From contig JADKEB010000034.1 in assembly GCA_016718205.1 (NCBI GenBank), forward strand, positions 248,001-312,000: a DNA stretch of 64,000 nt, written 5' to 3'. This stretch comes from Saprospiraceae bacterium. Lineage in GTDB: Bacteria > Bacteroidota > Bacteroidia > Chitinophagales > Saprospiraceae. Below the pieces are notes generated by a model. That model ran no database searches. It saw only the letters and a list, made by a program, of their open reading frames with translations, and was not told where the DNA came from. Position 1 is the stretch's first letter; each line of letters starts with the position of its first letter. This document shows positions 36,853 through 45,668 of the stretch, one piece after another. Made by a program: the position numbers and the translations under genes.

Positions 36853-38463
36853 GTGAAACTTAATGCAATTCATTTAATCTTATTTCTAACTCCAATTATA
36901 TTGGCCAGTCAGACTAAGCCTGATATAATGGAAGGAAAGGTTACTTTTAAAAGTACCTCCAACGTTTATGTAAGATTTATATCCACGGAAGATATTAATA
37001 CAGGTGATTCACTTTTCTTATACACATCAGGAAGTTTTGAACCGGTATTGGTGGTAAAACAAAAATCATCATCTTCATGTGTTTGTTCACAGTTGGGTGA
37101 CTCTACTATTGATATAGGTCAGACAATAGCTTTTTTTCCAAAAAACAATTCAAAAAATGAAAAAAAACCGAATATTATTAACAAAGATAAATCATTAGAT
37201 CAAGTTTCGATCAGTGATTCTTTGGAAAATGATACATTAAAAGATAAGACAAAAAAACAATTATTAAATGGAAGACTGACTTTTTCTACAAATGCAAGCT
37301 TAAACCCGGACCAAAAAAATAACTTCCAACGTATCAGAACTGCATTTTCGATGAACATCCAAAATATAAAAAATTCAGACTTTTCAGCACAAACCTACCT
37401 TACCTACAGGCATCGTTATGGAATAGACCAAAATGTGTCAGGCTTTTATGATGATTTTAAAGTTTTTACTTTTGCTTTACAATATGATCCAGGTAAAAAA
37501 TATAGTTTTTCTATTGGGAGAAAAATCAATAACAATATAGCTAATATGGGTGCCATTGATGGTGTTCAGGCAGAATACCGATTAGGAAAATATGAAATGG
37601 GTACTTTCGCAGGCACAAGACCGGATATGACGAATTACAGTTTCAACTCTTCACTTGCTCAGTTTGGAGCATATATTGTCAGAAATGACCAAACATCATC
37701 AGGAACAGCACAAACTTCCATTGCATTTGCAGAACAACAAAATCACTTTAAGACTGACAGAAGATTTTTGTACATTCAACATAATAACGCGCTTGCTAAA
37801 AATATATTTCTGTTCCTTTCTTCAGAATTGGACTTGTTTAAAAAAATTAACGGAATTATATCTAACCAACCAACATTAACCAGCGTTTATTTTTCCCTAA
37901 GATATCGATTAAGAAAAAATTTAAGTTTCTCTACTTCTTACGATAACAGACGAAATGTAATTTTTTATGAGTCCAATCAGAATTATATTGACCAGCTACT
38001 TGCTCAGGAAACCAGACAGGGATTTAGAATCCAAACGAATTACAATCCATTAAATAGTATTTCAATAAATGCATCGACATTTTATCGATATCAAGGTGGT
38101 AATACACAACCCACAAAAAATTATGTAGGAAATATTAGCTTCAGTAAAATACCTGGAACAAAATTGGTTTTAGCCCTTAATGCAAACTTGATGGAGTCAT
38201 ATTATTTTAAAGGTACAATCATTGGTGGACAAATATCAGACAATTTTTTAAAAGGCAAAGTTAATATAGAAATGAACTACAGAAATGTTGAGTATAACTT
38301 TTACAACTCTGAATCTTCACTAAAACAACATATTGGCGGCATCAACATCAACATTAATCTCTTAAAATTAACTTCACTCCTTTTAAGTTATGAAGGCACG
38401 TTTGAACCAACTACTACATATCACCGTTATTTCATAACAGCTGTACAAAGATTTAAAAATTAA
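36853..38463 (+). CDS. Putative outer-membrane beta-barrel protein of the cytochrome cluster
   Basis: 536 residues from GTG 36853, 15 bases after the giant cytochrome. Signal peptide (about 1-19, ILASQ). Residues 25-100 form a small strand domain (KVTFKSTSNVYVRFIS) that might be SH3-like; then a polar linker (about 100-145) and a long region (about 150-536) of alternating strands with aromatic ends, ending in the Phe-rich YFITAVQRFKN, as in porin-like barrels. No family was recognised. Placed between periplasmic-type and possibly surface cytochromes, it is the natural candidate for the porin of a porin-cytochrome complex. That role is inferred from position and predicted topology only. Confidence 0.6.
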   Translation: MKLNAIHLILFLTPIILASQTKPDIMEGKVTFKSTSNVYVRFISTEDINTGDSLFLYTSGSFEPVLVVKQKSSSSCVCSQLGDSTIDIGQTIAFFPKNNSKNEKKPNIINKDKSLDQVSISDSLENDTLKDKTKKQLLNGRLTFSTNASLNPDQKNNFQRIRTAFSMNIQNIKNSDFSAQTYLTYRHRYGIDQNVSGFYDDFKVFTFALQYDPGKKYSFSIGRKINNNIANMGAIDGVQAEYRLGKYEMGTFAGTRPDMTNYSFNSSLAQFGAYIVRNDQTSSGTAQTSIAFAEQQNHFKTDRRFLYIQHNNALAKNIFLFLSSELDLFKKINGIISNQPTLTSVYFSLRYRLRKNLSFSTSYDNRRNVIFYESNQNYIDQLLAQETRQGFRIQTNYNPLNSISINASTFYRYQGGNTQPTKNYVGNISFSKIPGTKLVLALNANLMESYYFKGTIIGGQISDNFLKGKVNIEMNYRNVEYNFYNSESSLKQHIGGINININLLKLTSLLLSYEGTFEPTTTYHRYFITAVQRFKN

Positions 38464-38470
38464 TTCCATC

Positions 38471-39262
38471 ATGAATATTATCCATCCAATGTTATTTGTT
38501 TATTTTATATTGGTTTTCACAGCATGTGAATCAAAACCTAAAATTATTGTAGCCGATGAAACGCAGGTCTCCGGACAAAATGCATCCAATTCGGACGGCG
38601 TATCAATAAACAATTTAAACAGTGAAAATGTATCTCCTCCAGTCGCAGCTGGCGTACATCAGGTAACCGCCAATGAAGTACTTCAGAGTGAGAGGTACAC
38701 TTATCTAAATGTCACTGAGGGAAATCAAAAATTCTGGATTGCCACTGCCAAAAAAGAAGCATCCAAAGGCAAGATTTATCTTTATCAGGGAGGATTGCTA
38801 AAAACTGATTTCGAAAGTGTTGAATTTAAGCGCATATTTGATACGATTTATCTGGTCAGTAATATAATTGAAGCTACAGATCATCCGGGAGGTGATATCA
38901 ATGAAATGCCATCAACAATAACAGGTACCCCTGCTTCTGAAGTAAGTAAAAGTGTCACTACAGCAGTAAAAGATGCGGTTAAGCTTTCTGAACTATTCAA
39001 AAATAAAAATAAATATGAAGGCCAGGTCATCACGATAAGTGGTACCTGTGTTAAAGTCAACAATGGAATTATGGGCAAAAATTGGGTTCACATAGAGGAC
39101 GGTTCTAAATCCAATGGTAAATTATTAAATCTTACAGTAACAACCAGCATTAATATACCAGTAGGAAGTAACGTTGCCCTAAAGGGAAAGGTGTCTATTA
39201 ACAAGGATTTCGGTGCCGGATATAAATATGATATCATCATGGAAGAAGCGGGTAATATGTAA
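38471..39262 (+). CDS. Lipoprotein with C-terminal OB-fold-like domain
   Basis: 263 residues. Lipobox FTAC near residue 18 after a hydrophobic stretch. The middle part (about 70-135) resembles GW/SH3-like strands (YTYLNVTEGNQKFWIATAKK). The C-terminal 85 residues (LFKNKNKYEGQVITISGTCVKVN...WVHIEDGS...GSNVALKGKVSINKDFGAGYKYDIIMEE) match the bacterial OB-fold type found in periplasmic proteins next to multiheme cytochromes. No CXXCH. It likely sits on a membrane face in the periplasm, perhaps as assembly or docking factor. It follows the barrel gene after 7 bases. Confidence 0.6.
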   Translation: MNIIHPMLFVYFILVFTACESKPKIIVADETQVSGQNASNSDGVSINNLNSENVSPPVAAGVHQVTANEVLQSERYTYLNVTEGNQKFWIATAKKEASKGKIYLYQGGLLKTDFESVEFKRIFDTIYLVSNIIEATDHPGGDINEMPSTITGTPASEVSKSVTTAVKDAVKLSELFKNKNKYEGQVITISGTCVKVNNGIMGKNWVHIEDGSKSNGKLLNLTVTTSINIPVGSNVALKGKVSINKDFGAGYKYDIIMEEAGNM

Positions 39263-39372
39263 ATCTTAAAATTTTGTAATATTATGTCCAATAATTATTC
39301 AGTTTTTTTATGTATAATCTTTTAGCATTGCAATAATATCAAGAACATTTTTTTGCTTTAGTCAAACTCCAA

Positions 39373-40386
39373 ATGTGTAAATGGTCTGCGATTTTAATTT
39401 TTTACCTGCTATCTATTCATGAGATAAATAGCCAGAATCCTCATGGAAAAGATTTAAATATTGACTGTATTCTTTGCCACAGTTCTGAAAATTGGTCATT
39501 TAATAAAACACATGCCACATTCAATCATGATAATACTGAATTTCCGCTAAAAGGCCAGCATAAAGACCTTGAATGCCGATCTTGTCATACATCATTAATT
39601 TTTAAAGATGCTGATAATTACTGCGTTTCGTGTCACACAGACATACACCAGTTCACTGTAGGTGCAGACTGTGCCAGATGTCATAATTCATCCACGTGGG
39701 TTGTTCAGAATATTATTCAAATACACGAACAAACTTCATTTCCTTTGATGGGGGTTCATGCTACTGTCAACTGTAATGCATGTCATGTAAGCGAAACAAA
39801 TTTAAGATTCGGCCCCATTCATCCGGAATGTATTTCTTGTCATGAGCAGGATTATCAACTGGCAAAACAACCGGATCACAGTACACTTCGTTTCTCAACA
39901 GACTGTGCTATTTGCCACAAGCAGACCAGCATGGATTGGATGGGTGTTGGTATCGTCCATAGCTTTTTCCCTTTGGAACAAGGCCATCAGATCAGTGATT
40001 GCAGTCAATGTCATAAAACTAATAACTACAAAGAAATCAGTCCTGAATGTATAAATTGTCACTTGACTGATTTTAAAAATGCAAAAAATCCTGACCATAC
40101 TGCTTTTCCAACCCAATGTAATTTATGTCATACACTTGCCATAGGCTGGATGCCTGCTTCCTTTTCAAATCATGACAGTAAGTTCCCAATCTACTCAGGT
40201 AAACACAAAGGGGAGTGGGATCAATGCATAGAATGCCATACCGTAGCCGGAAATTATAGTTCATTCAGCTGCATAGATTGTCATGAACATAATAATGCCG
40301 GAAGGCTGGCCAAAGAACATGACGAGGTACGCGGCTATCAATTCGTAAGCAGTTCCTGTTACAGTTGCCATCCCAAAGGCAATTAG
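39373..40386 (+). CDS. 13-heme c-type cytochrome, short paralogue of the giant cytochrome
   Basis: 337 residues, signal peptide (about 1-20), 13 CXXCH. Hemes 1-9 align with the N-terminal module of the giant cytochrome (PHGKDLNIDCILCH, FPLKGQHKDLECRSCH, SFFPLEQGHQISDCSQCH) and hemes 10-13 with its C-terminal module (FPIYSGKHKGEW, SFSCIDCHEHNN, SSCYSCHPKGN). The 14 three-heme repeats are absent, so the gene shows the ancestral unexpanded form. It lies 110 bases after the lipoprotein gene. Confidence 0.9.
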   Translation: MCKWSAILIFYLLSIHEINSQNPHGKDLNIDCILCHSSENWSFNKTHATFNHDNTEFPLKGQHKDLECRSCHTSLIFKDADNYCVSCHTDIHQFTVGADCARCHNSSTWVVQNIIQIHEQTSFPLMGVHATVNCNACHVSETNLRFGPIHPECISCHEQDYQLAKQPDHSTLRFSTDCAICHKQTSMDWMGVGIVHSFFPLEQGHQISDCSQCHKTNNYKEISPECINCHLTDFKNAKNPDHTAFPTQCNLCHTLAIGWMPASFSNHDSKFPIYSGKHKGEWDQCIECHTVAGNYSSFSCIDCHEHNNAGRLAKEHDEVRGYQFVSSSCYSCHPKGN

Positions 40387-40432
40387 TAAGTTACTTTCTA
40401 CATTTAGTCAGAATTCATTGTTTTGTCTCAAG

Positions 40433-40475
40433 TGACTTAAGTCATATAATTTCGTTCAGATAATGCCTATTTTTG
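40433..40475 (+). promoter_or_regulatory. TGAC-N4-GTCA inverted repeat plus -7 box of the second cytochrome b operon
   Basis: TGACTTAAGTCA (40433-40444) is a perfect 12-base palindrome. TATTTTTG (40468-40475) fits the TAnnTTTG -7 box. The distance between them is 23 bases, identical to that upstream of the sulfide operon (26040-26082), and puts the palindrome near -43. Reads as a CRP/FNR-family activator site for the cytochrome b and 10-heme cytochrome genes. Confidence 0.55.
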
Positions 40476-40523
40476 TAAGTCGTCTGAAAAAAGATAAAAA
40501 GTACACTTTAATTAACGCTTATT

Positions 40524-41093
40524 ATGCCAAAGTCAATATTTTTAAAATACATCATTCCATTTCTTCTATGGTTTGGGTTCATGATATTTTTCGCCTTTGT
40601 GATTGACTATCTGCTCCATTTTGGAAACGTTTATTGGGTGGGGAAATATCTGGGAATACCCGGTACACTGATGATTATTTTTTCATTTATATATTCAGCC
40701 CGCAAAAGGAATATAATTCGATCCGGATCACCCAGAAGTCTTTTAACTTTTCATGAATATATGGCTTGGGGCGGTTCTGTTTTAATCTTGGTACATGCAG
40801 GTATTCATTATAACGCACACTTAGCCTGGTTAGCCACATACATGATGATCATAAATGTAATGAGTGGGCTCGTTGGAAAATTTATTGTAAAAAGTGCCAG
40901 AGAGTCTATGAATGACAGAAAACAGGCACTCATTGCAGATGGAATAAGCGCAGAAGCCATTGAAAAAGAATTGTTTTATGATTCCATTACTTTCGGACTC
41001 ATTACACAATGGCGGGTCATCCATTTACCTATTGCCATGATGTTTTTTATATTAGCCATCCTGCACATTATCACCATAATAATTTTCAGCTGA
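40524..41093 (+). CDS. Small cytochrome b-like membrane protein
   Basis: 189 residues with about five hydrophobic helices. Candidate heme ligands: LLTFHEYMAW, LVHAGIHYNAH, WRVIHLPIAMM and AILHIITI, in the same order as in the larger protein at 28710, with a short charged insert (about 128-150) instead of its long one. Probably a di-heme membrane cytochrome taking electrons from or giving them to quinone. Its stop overlaps the ATG of the 10-heme cytochrome (TGATG), so the two are coupled and probably form a pair. Confidence 0.65.
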   Translation: MPKSIFLKYIIPFLLWFGFMIFFAFVIDYLLHFGNVYWVGKYLGIPGTLMIIFSFIYSARKRNIIRSGSPRSLLTFHEYMAWGGSVLILVHAGIHYNAHLAWLATYMMIINVMSGLVGKFIVKSARESMNDRKQALIADGISAEAIEKELFYDSITFGLITQWRVIHLPIAMMFFILAILHIITIIIFS

Positions 41094-41959
41094 TGAATAA
41101 GTTAATGATTGCAGGGCCTGCAATACTTGTTGCCATTTCGCTTTTGATTATCAAATTCCCACACACCCTGATCAATCCAGGTGAACTGAGCAATGGCCAC
41201 CAAAAATTTAATAATGATTGTTTCTCATGCCATACGCCTTTTCAGGGTGTACCAAATGCGAAGTGTATATCCTGTCATCAGCTAGACGAAATTGGGCTCA
41301 AAAGTGATAGCATTGACGTGTTATTAAGCAAAAATATATCTTTTCATAAGGCGCTGACCCGGCAAAACTGCACAGCATGCCATCTGGACCATCAGGGCAT
41401 TTTTCCAGACCAAAAACTCACTTTTGAACATACTTTGTTAGACCCAATAACTGTTCAAAACTGCCTGAATTGTCACCAAAAGCAAGAAGATGTATTACAT
41501 TCCGCTCTTGCAGGAACGTGCAATAGCTGTCATAATTTTGAAAACTGGAAAACCATCACCCGTTTTGATCACGAAATGATTAATAAGGACCAATCCCAAA
41601 ATTGTCTCATTTGCCACCAAAAACCTAAAGATAAGTTGCACTCGCGAATAGTCACCAATTGTTTATCCTGTCACAGTGTAACTAAATGGAAACCGGCAAC
41701 ATTTGAACATTCTTTGTATTTTGTTTTGGATCAGGACCATAATACAGACTGCATTGTTTGTCACAAAAACAATAATTTTGAAACATACACGTGCTATGGT
41801 TGCCACGAACACACGCCTTCCAATATTGCTTCAAAACACAAGGAAGAAGGCATCACGGATTTCAACCAATGTGTCAGATGTCATAAAAGTGCCGACGAAG
41901 ACAACATCAGTAATGAAGGCAGATCAAAGAAAAAGGATAACGGAGAAGACGATAATTAA
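41093..41959 (+). CDS. 10-heme c-type cytochrome, membrane-anchored
   Basis: 288 residues from ATG 41093, chosen over an in-frame start at 41009 that lies inside the previous gene. The N-terminal helix (about 4-22, IAGPAILVAISLLII) has no clear cleavage site and may stay as an anchor. Ten CXXCH follow, starting NDCFSCHTPFQG and ending QCVRCHKSAD, then a highly charged tail (SKKKDNGEDDN). Spacing differs from the repeat-type cytochromes. Coupled to the cytochrome b-like gene; together they resemble quinol-linked cytochrome b/c pairs that feed periplasmic electron carriers. Confidence 0.85.
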   Translation: MNKLMIAGPAILVAISLLIIKFPHTLINPGELSNGHQKFNNDCFSCHTPFQGVPNAKCISCHQLDEIGLKSDSIDVLLSKNISFHKALTRQNCTACHLDHQGIFPDQKLTFEHTLLDPITVQNCLNCHQKQEDVLHSALAGTCNSCHNFENWKTITRFDHEMINKDQSQNCLICHQKPKDKLHSRIVTNCLSCHSVTKWKPATFEHSLYFVLDQDHNTDCIVCHKNNNFETYTCYGCHEHTPSNIASKHKEEGITDFNQCVRCHKSADEDNISNEGRSKKKDNGEDDN

Positions 41960-42097
41960 TGGAATTCCAGCCATACAATTTTTCGAAGCATAAAATCTTC
42001 ACCCAATCTGTTGTTGTAAAAATATTTCTTTTTAGCGATTTTTATGTAATTACAATTTGAAAATAATCAATCCAGTAAACTCTACGAAATAGAAAAA

Positions 42098-45000
42098 TCA
42101 TTTCACCTTTATCCACCGTAAATATGCTAAAATACTTAAAATAGTCAGCACCAAAGCTGTGTAATATACACCAGGTGGAATCGGCACAGGATCACCTGCG
42201 GCATATGAATGTAAACCGGATAGGTAGTAATTGACACCAAAATATGTCATAATAACAGTTGCAAAACCAAAAAGCGATGCAAAATTAAAGGCATAGACAC
42301 CCCTTAAACCTGGTATAAATCTCATATGTAAGATGAAAGCATATACCAAAATGGTAACCAATGCCCATGTCTCCTTAGCATCCCAGCCCCAGTATCTGCC
42401 CCACGACTCATTGGCCCATACTCCTCCGAGATATGTTCCTACACTCACCATAAAAAGTCCTCCCAGTAGAGTGATTTCTGAAATGATGGTCAGCTCTTTG
42501 ATGGTTCTTTCTGTATGTTCTTTGTTTCTGGCATTGGTAAATATCATCAAAATGAGATTGAGCATGCCAATCACTGCACCTAGCATAAGGAAACCATAAC
42601 TCCCTGCCTCCAGTGATACATGGATGGTCAGCCAGTACGATTTCAGTACAGGTACCAAAGGTGTGATCTCAGGATCGAGCCAGCTCATACCTGCCACCAA
42701 CAATATAGTAGCTGCAAGTACTAGAGTAGCTGACATGCCACCTAATGATCTTCTGGAAAATATGAGGCCAGCCAGCATAGTCGTCCAGGATATGTAGATC
42801 ATCGATTCATAGCCATTGCTCCACGGAGCTCTGCCTGACACATACCATCTTAAACCCAAGCCTAAAGTATGGAAGGCAAAGACGGCCAATAATAGATACC
42901 ATGTCCAACGAGTGTATTTATGTAGATCTGCCGAATGGTTGAATACACCATAAAAGAAAAGTCCTAACAAAATTAAACTCAACATGGCATATACATTGCG
43001 CAAACGGCCGAAAACATCCAGCTGATTTAACAATAACTCTGCATTGACTCTTGAGTTTGATGGCATGACCTGACTGCTGTATTGGATCTGAGTAGCTGAT
43101 ATCTTATTTAGCCATTTAGCCGTCTCATCCGTATTACTTGTACCTTGTCCCTTCTGCACATCCTCAATATAAGCAGCAAAATTTTCAAAAGATTGTAAAA
43201 TAGATGTTTCCGGCATTTTCATTTCTCTAACATCTGCAGGTGACACCCATGTATTGGCAGGATTATTGGGTACAGGAAACATCTTCAGTAAACGACCGGA
43301 AAAAATCATGTTGGCGATGTTGATCTTTTCATCCAATTTGATGATTGCTTTTTCGAAAGTACCTTGATCTTTAGGATTGACAGATTGTGCTGCTCTGATC
43401 TGTTCTCTTAGTTTATATTGAGCATCTTCAGTGAAAAACTGCCTGTAACTGATAAGTTTTTCAGAAGCACCAAGTATTTTTTGTAACTCAGGGTGGCTAC
43501 CAGTGTGTATGAGTGGTACGTTTTCCCATTTTGCAGGTGACATAGTCATGGATAAAAAAATCTGATCACTGGTCAACCCGTATAATGAGCTCTTCTTTGA
43601 GAGTTTTCTTAGGACTTCACCCGAAAGTGTATTGACTGGTTTGAATCGTCCTCTATGATCCTGAATCAGCATCTTTCCGAAAGCGGTAGCTTCTTCCTTA
43701 CTTACATCAGAAACGACAGGTGCTTGTGCTACTACTCCAAAACTTCCCATAAGAAACATACATAAAATAAACACCACATTTTTGATCTGCTGGTGTTGCC
43801 CCAAACGCTCAACTAAAGAAGTAAACCTGCTGTTTTTACTAAAAAATGTCATCATCATACCTATGGTCAATAATATGTAACCGATATAGGAAATCCATGT
43901 ACCCCAAAAGTCGTGATTTACACTCAGATAGGTACCCTGTTCATCCTGATCAAAAGAAGACTGAAAAAACCTATATCCGCCATAATCCAGGATATTATTC
44001 ATAAATATTCTGAAAGGCATATTGACACCATTGGCAGGATCTACTACAGTCACTTCACTGGCATAGGAAGAAGGATTGTCAGTACCGGGATAACGTTCCA
44101 TAATAAAGTCCCGCAGTTGGATACTAAAAGGTACTTCTATAATTTTTGAGCCATAGCTGATTGCCATTTGTGTTGGATTAAAATCAAAAATTTTGGGTTG
44201 GCCCAAAACACCTTTTTGGCCGACAACAAAATTTTCTTGAGTTTGACCATTTACAGTGACCGTCACACTTAAGCCGGCCGGGCTTTCATTTTTCATCTTT
44301 TGATCCCCTGCTACTATCGACATAGAAGCAGATGGTTTGAAATCACCGATGACGAATCCTGATCCACCTAATACATACATTGATTTTAATTTCAGTGGCA
44401 AATAATCAGATGCCGGTATGGTGTCTGTTTTTTGTGTTGCCATTACCGTCTGAATGACAGGGGCATCAGTTGAAAAATATAAAGAATCATTGCGTACAGT
44501 AACGTTAAATGCATTGGGTAGCAGCTCTTCAGTAAAATTAAAATTAACACCATTGATATTTACCTTGTCTCCCTTTTTTACGAAAATCTCTTCCCTACCC
44601 TGCTTTCCTGCTACTACTACCTTCATTACAGATTGACCATTCGGCTGTTCTGTCAGTTGTTCTTTAGGATTGGGTATAAAATCCGTGACATTTACCTGAA
44701 ATACATTGGTCCCTATTTGATAGCTTCCCTCAAAAGTATGGTTTCCAAGTGTGGAAAAATAAACGGGCTCTTCAAAAGTATAAGATTTCCCTCCGCTACT
44801 TACTCTGAAATTAAGAAATGTTTCTGTTGATAAAAATGAATTTGACGCTTGGCCTTCTCTGATATTCATCATGCCTTCATATCCAAAGTATCTCGTCACA
44901 CCCGCCCCAATAATAATGACGACTATAGCACTATGAAACATCAATGCAGCCCACTTTTTCTGCTGTACCATATTAAATCTAAAAATATTGGAAATTATAG

Positions 45001-45196
45001 TGCCACTAAACAAGACTAAAAGCAACTCAAACCACCTGGCCCTGAAAATAATATCCTGTGCCGAGCTGGTACCAAAATCATTTTCAACAAAAGTAGCTGC
45101 GCCTATGGCAACAGCAAAAATAAGTAAGTATATACCTGCTGCATACGTGGAGAAAATAGAATTATTCAACTTAAGTAAAATGTCTTTTATTCGCAT
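42098..45196 (-). CDS. ccsBA: Cytochrome c biogenesis protein, ResB-CcsA fusion
   Basis: 1032 residues. The N-terminal half carries ResB-type helices (about 15-35, 52-70, 82-102) and a large periplasmic domain (about 105-440), another helix pair, and a second extracytoplasmic region (about 480-720). The C-terminal 300 residues are CcsA: eight or so helices with the heme-handling motif WGRYWGWDAKETWAL (near 930) and flanking His residues. This fused System II synthetase moves heme to the periplasm and attaches it to CXXCH. Converges with the cytochrome cluster; the roughly 98 visible CXXCH motifs next door depend on such a machine. Confidence 0.92.
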   Translation of the reverse strand: MRIKDILLKLNNSIFSTYAAGIYLLIFAVAIGAATFVENDFGTSSAQDIIFRARWFELLLVLFSGTIISNIFRFNMVQQKKWAALMFHSAIVVIIIGAGVTRYFGYEGMMNIREGQASNSFLSTETFLNFRVSSGGKSYTFEEPVYFSTLGNHTFEGSYQIGTNVFQVNVTDFIPNPKEQLTEQPNGQSVMKVVVAGKQGREEIFVKKGDKVNINGVNFNFTEELLPNAFNVTVRNDSLYFSTDAPVIQTVMATQKTDTIPASDYLPLKLKSMYVLGGSGFVIGDFKPSASMSIVAGDQKMKNESPAGLSVTVTVNGQTQENFVVGQKGVLGQPKIFDFNPTQMAISYGSKIIEVPFSIQLRDFIMERYPGTDNPSSYASEVTVVDPANGVNMPFRIFMNNILDYGGYRFFQSSFDQDEQGTYLSVNHDFWGTWISYIGYILLTIGMMMTFFSKNSRFTSLVERLGQHQQIKNVVFILCMFLMGSFGVVAQAPVVSDVSKEEATAFGKMLIQDHRGRFKPVNTLSGEVLRKLSKKSSLYGLTSDQIFLSMTMSPAKWENVPLIHTGSHPELQKILGASEKLISYRQFFTEDAQYKLREQIRAAQSVNPKDQGTFEKAIIKLDEKINIANMIFSGRLLKMFPVPNNPANTWVSPADVREMKMPETSILQSFENFAAYIEDVQKGQGTSNTDETAKWLNKISATQIQYSSQVMPSNSRVNAELLLNQLDVFGRLRNVYAMLSLILLGLFFYGVFNHSADLHKYTRWTWYLLLAVFAFHTLGLGLRWYVSGRAPWSNGYESMIYISWTTMLAGLIFSRRSLGGMSATLVLAATILLVAGMSWLDPEITPLVPVLKSYWLTIHVSLEAGSYGFLMLGAVIGMLNLILMIFTNARNKEHTERTIKELTIISEITLLGGLFMVSVGTYLGGVWANESWGRYWGWDAKETWALVTILVYAFILHMRFIPGLRGVYAFNFASLFGFATVIMTYFGVNYYLSGLHSYAAGDPVPIPPGVYYTALVLTILSILAYLRWIKVK

Positions 45197-45668
45197 CAGT
45201 TATGTTTTTATTTATTAATAATTTGCAATTTATATGTTACGCTATTAATAAAGATTATTGCTTAAATTTATTAAAACATGCAGTAAAAATGATTAATATT
45301 TAATTTTTAGTAAAATTATCCGAAACATGTATCTTTCTATCAAAAAATTTAACTTAATGGTTATTAGTAAGTTATATCTTTTAATTGCTATAAAATAGAT
45401 GGCGTCAATAACACTCTGTTATCTATCCTAATTTAACTATTTGTTTGGAATATTTATTTTAAATTTTTCATAAATTAAATTTCTTAGGCAAACAAAATCG
45501 GATCATATAAAACTATAAAAAGGTCAAATAAATGTTTTGAAAAAAGCCTTATTAATTACTATGGATAAGAACCATAAACGGGATGGAAACCAACAATACC
45601 TAATAGACAGACATTCTATAGTAGATGCTCCTGTAAAATTCAATAAATTTTTAGGTTGGTCTAATAAT
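45197..45668. other. Intergenic, no gene seen
   Basis: About 470 bases, strongly AT-rich, between ccsBA and the GH3 gene (both minus strand). I see no ORF, RNA-like fold or repeat. It must hold the ccsBA promoter, but no clear TAnnTTTG box stood out. Confidence 0.5.
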
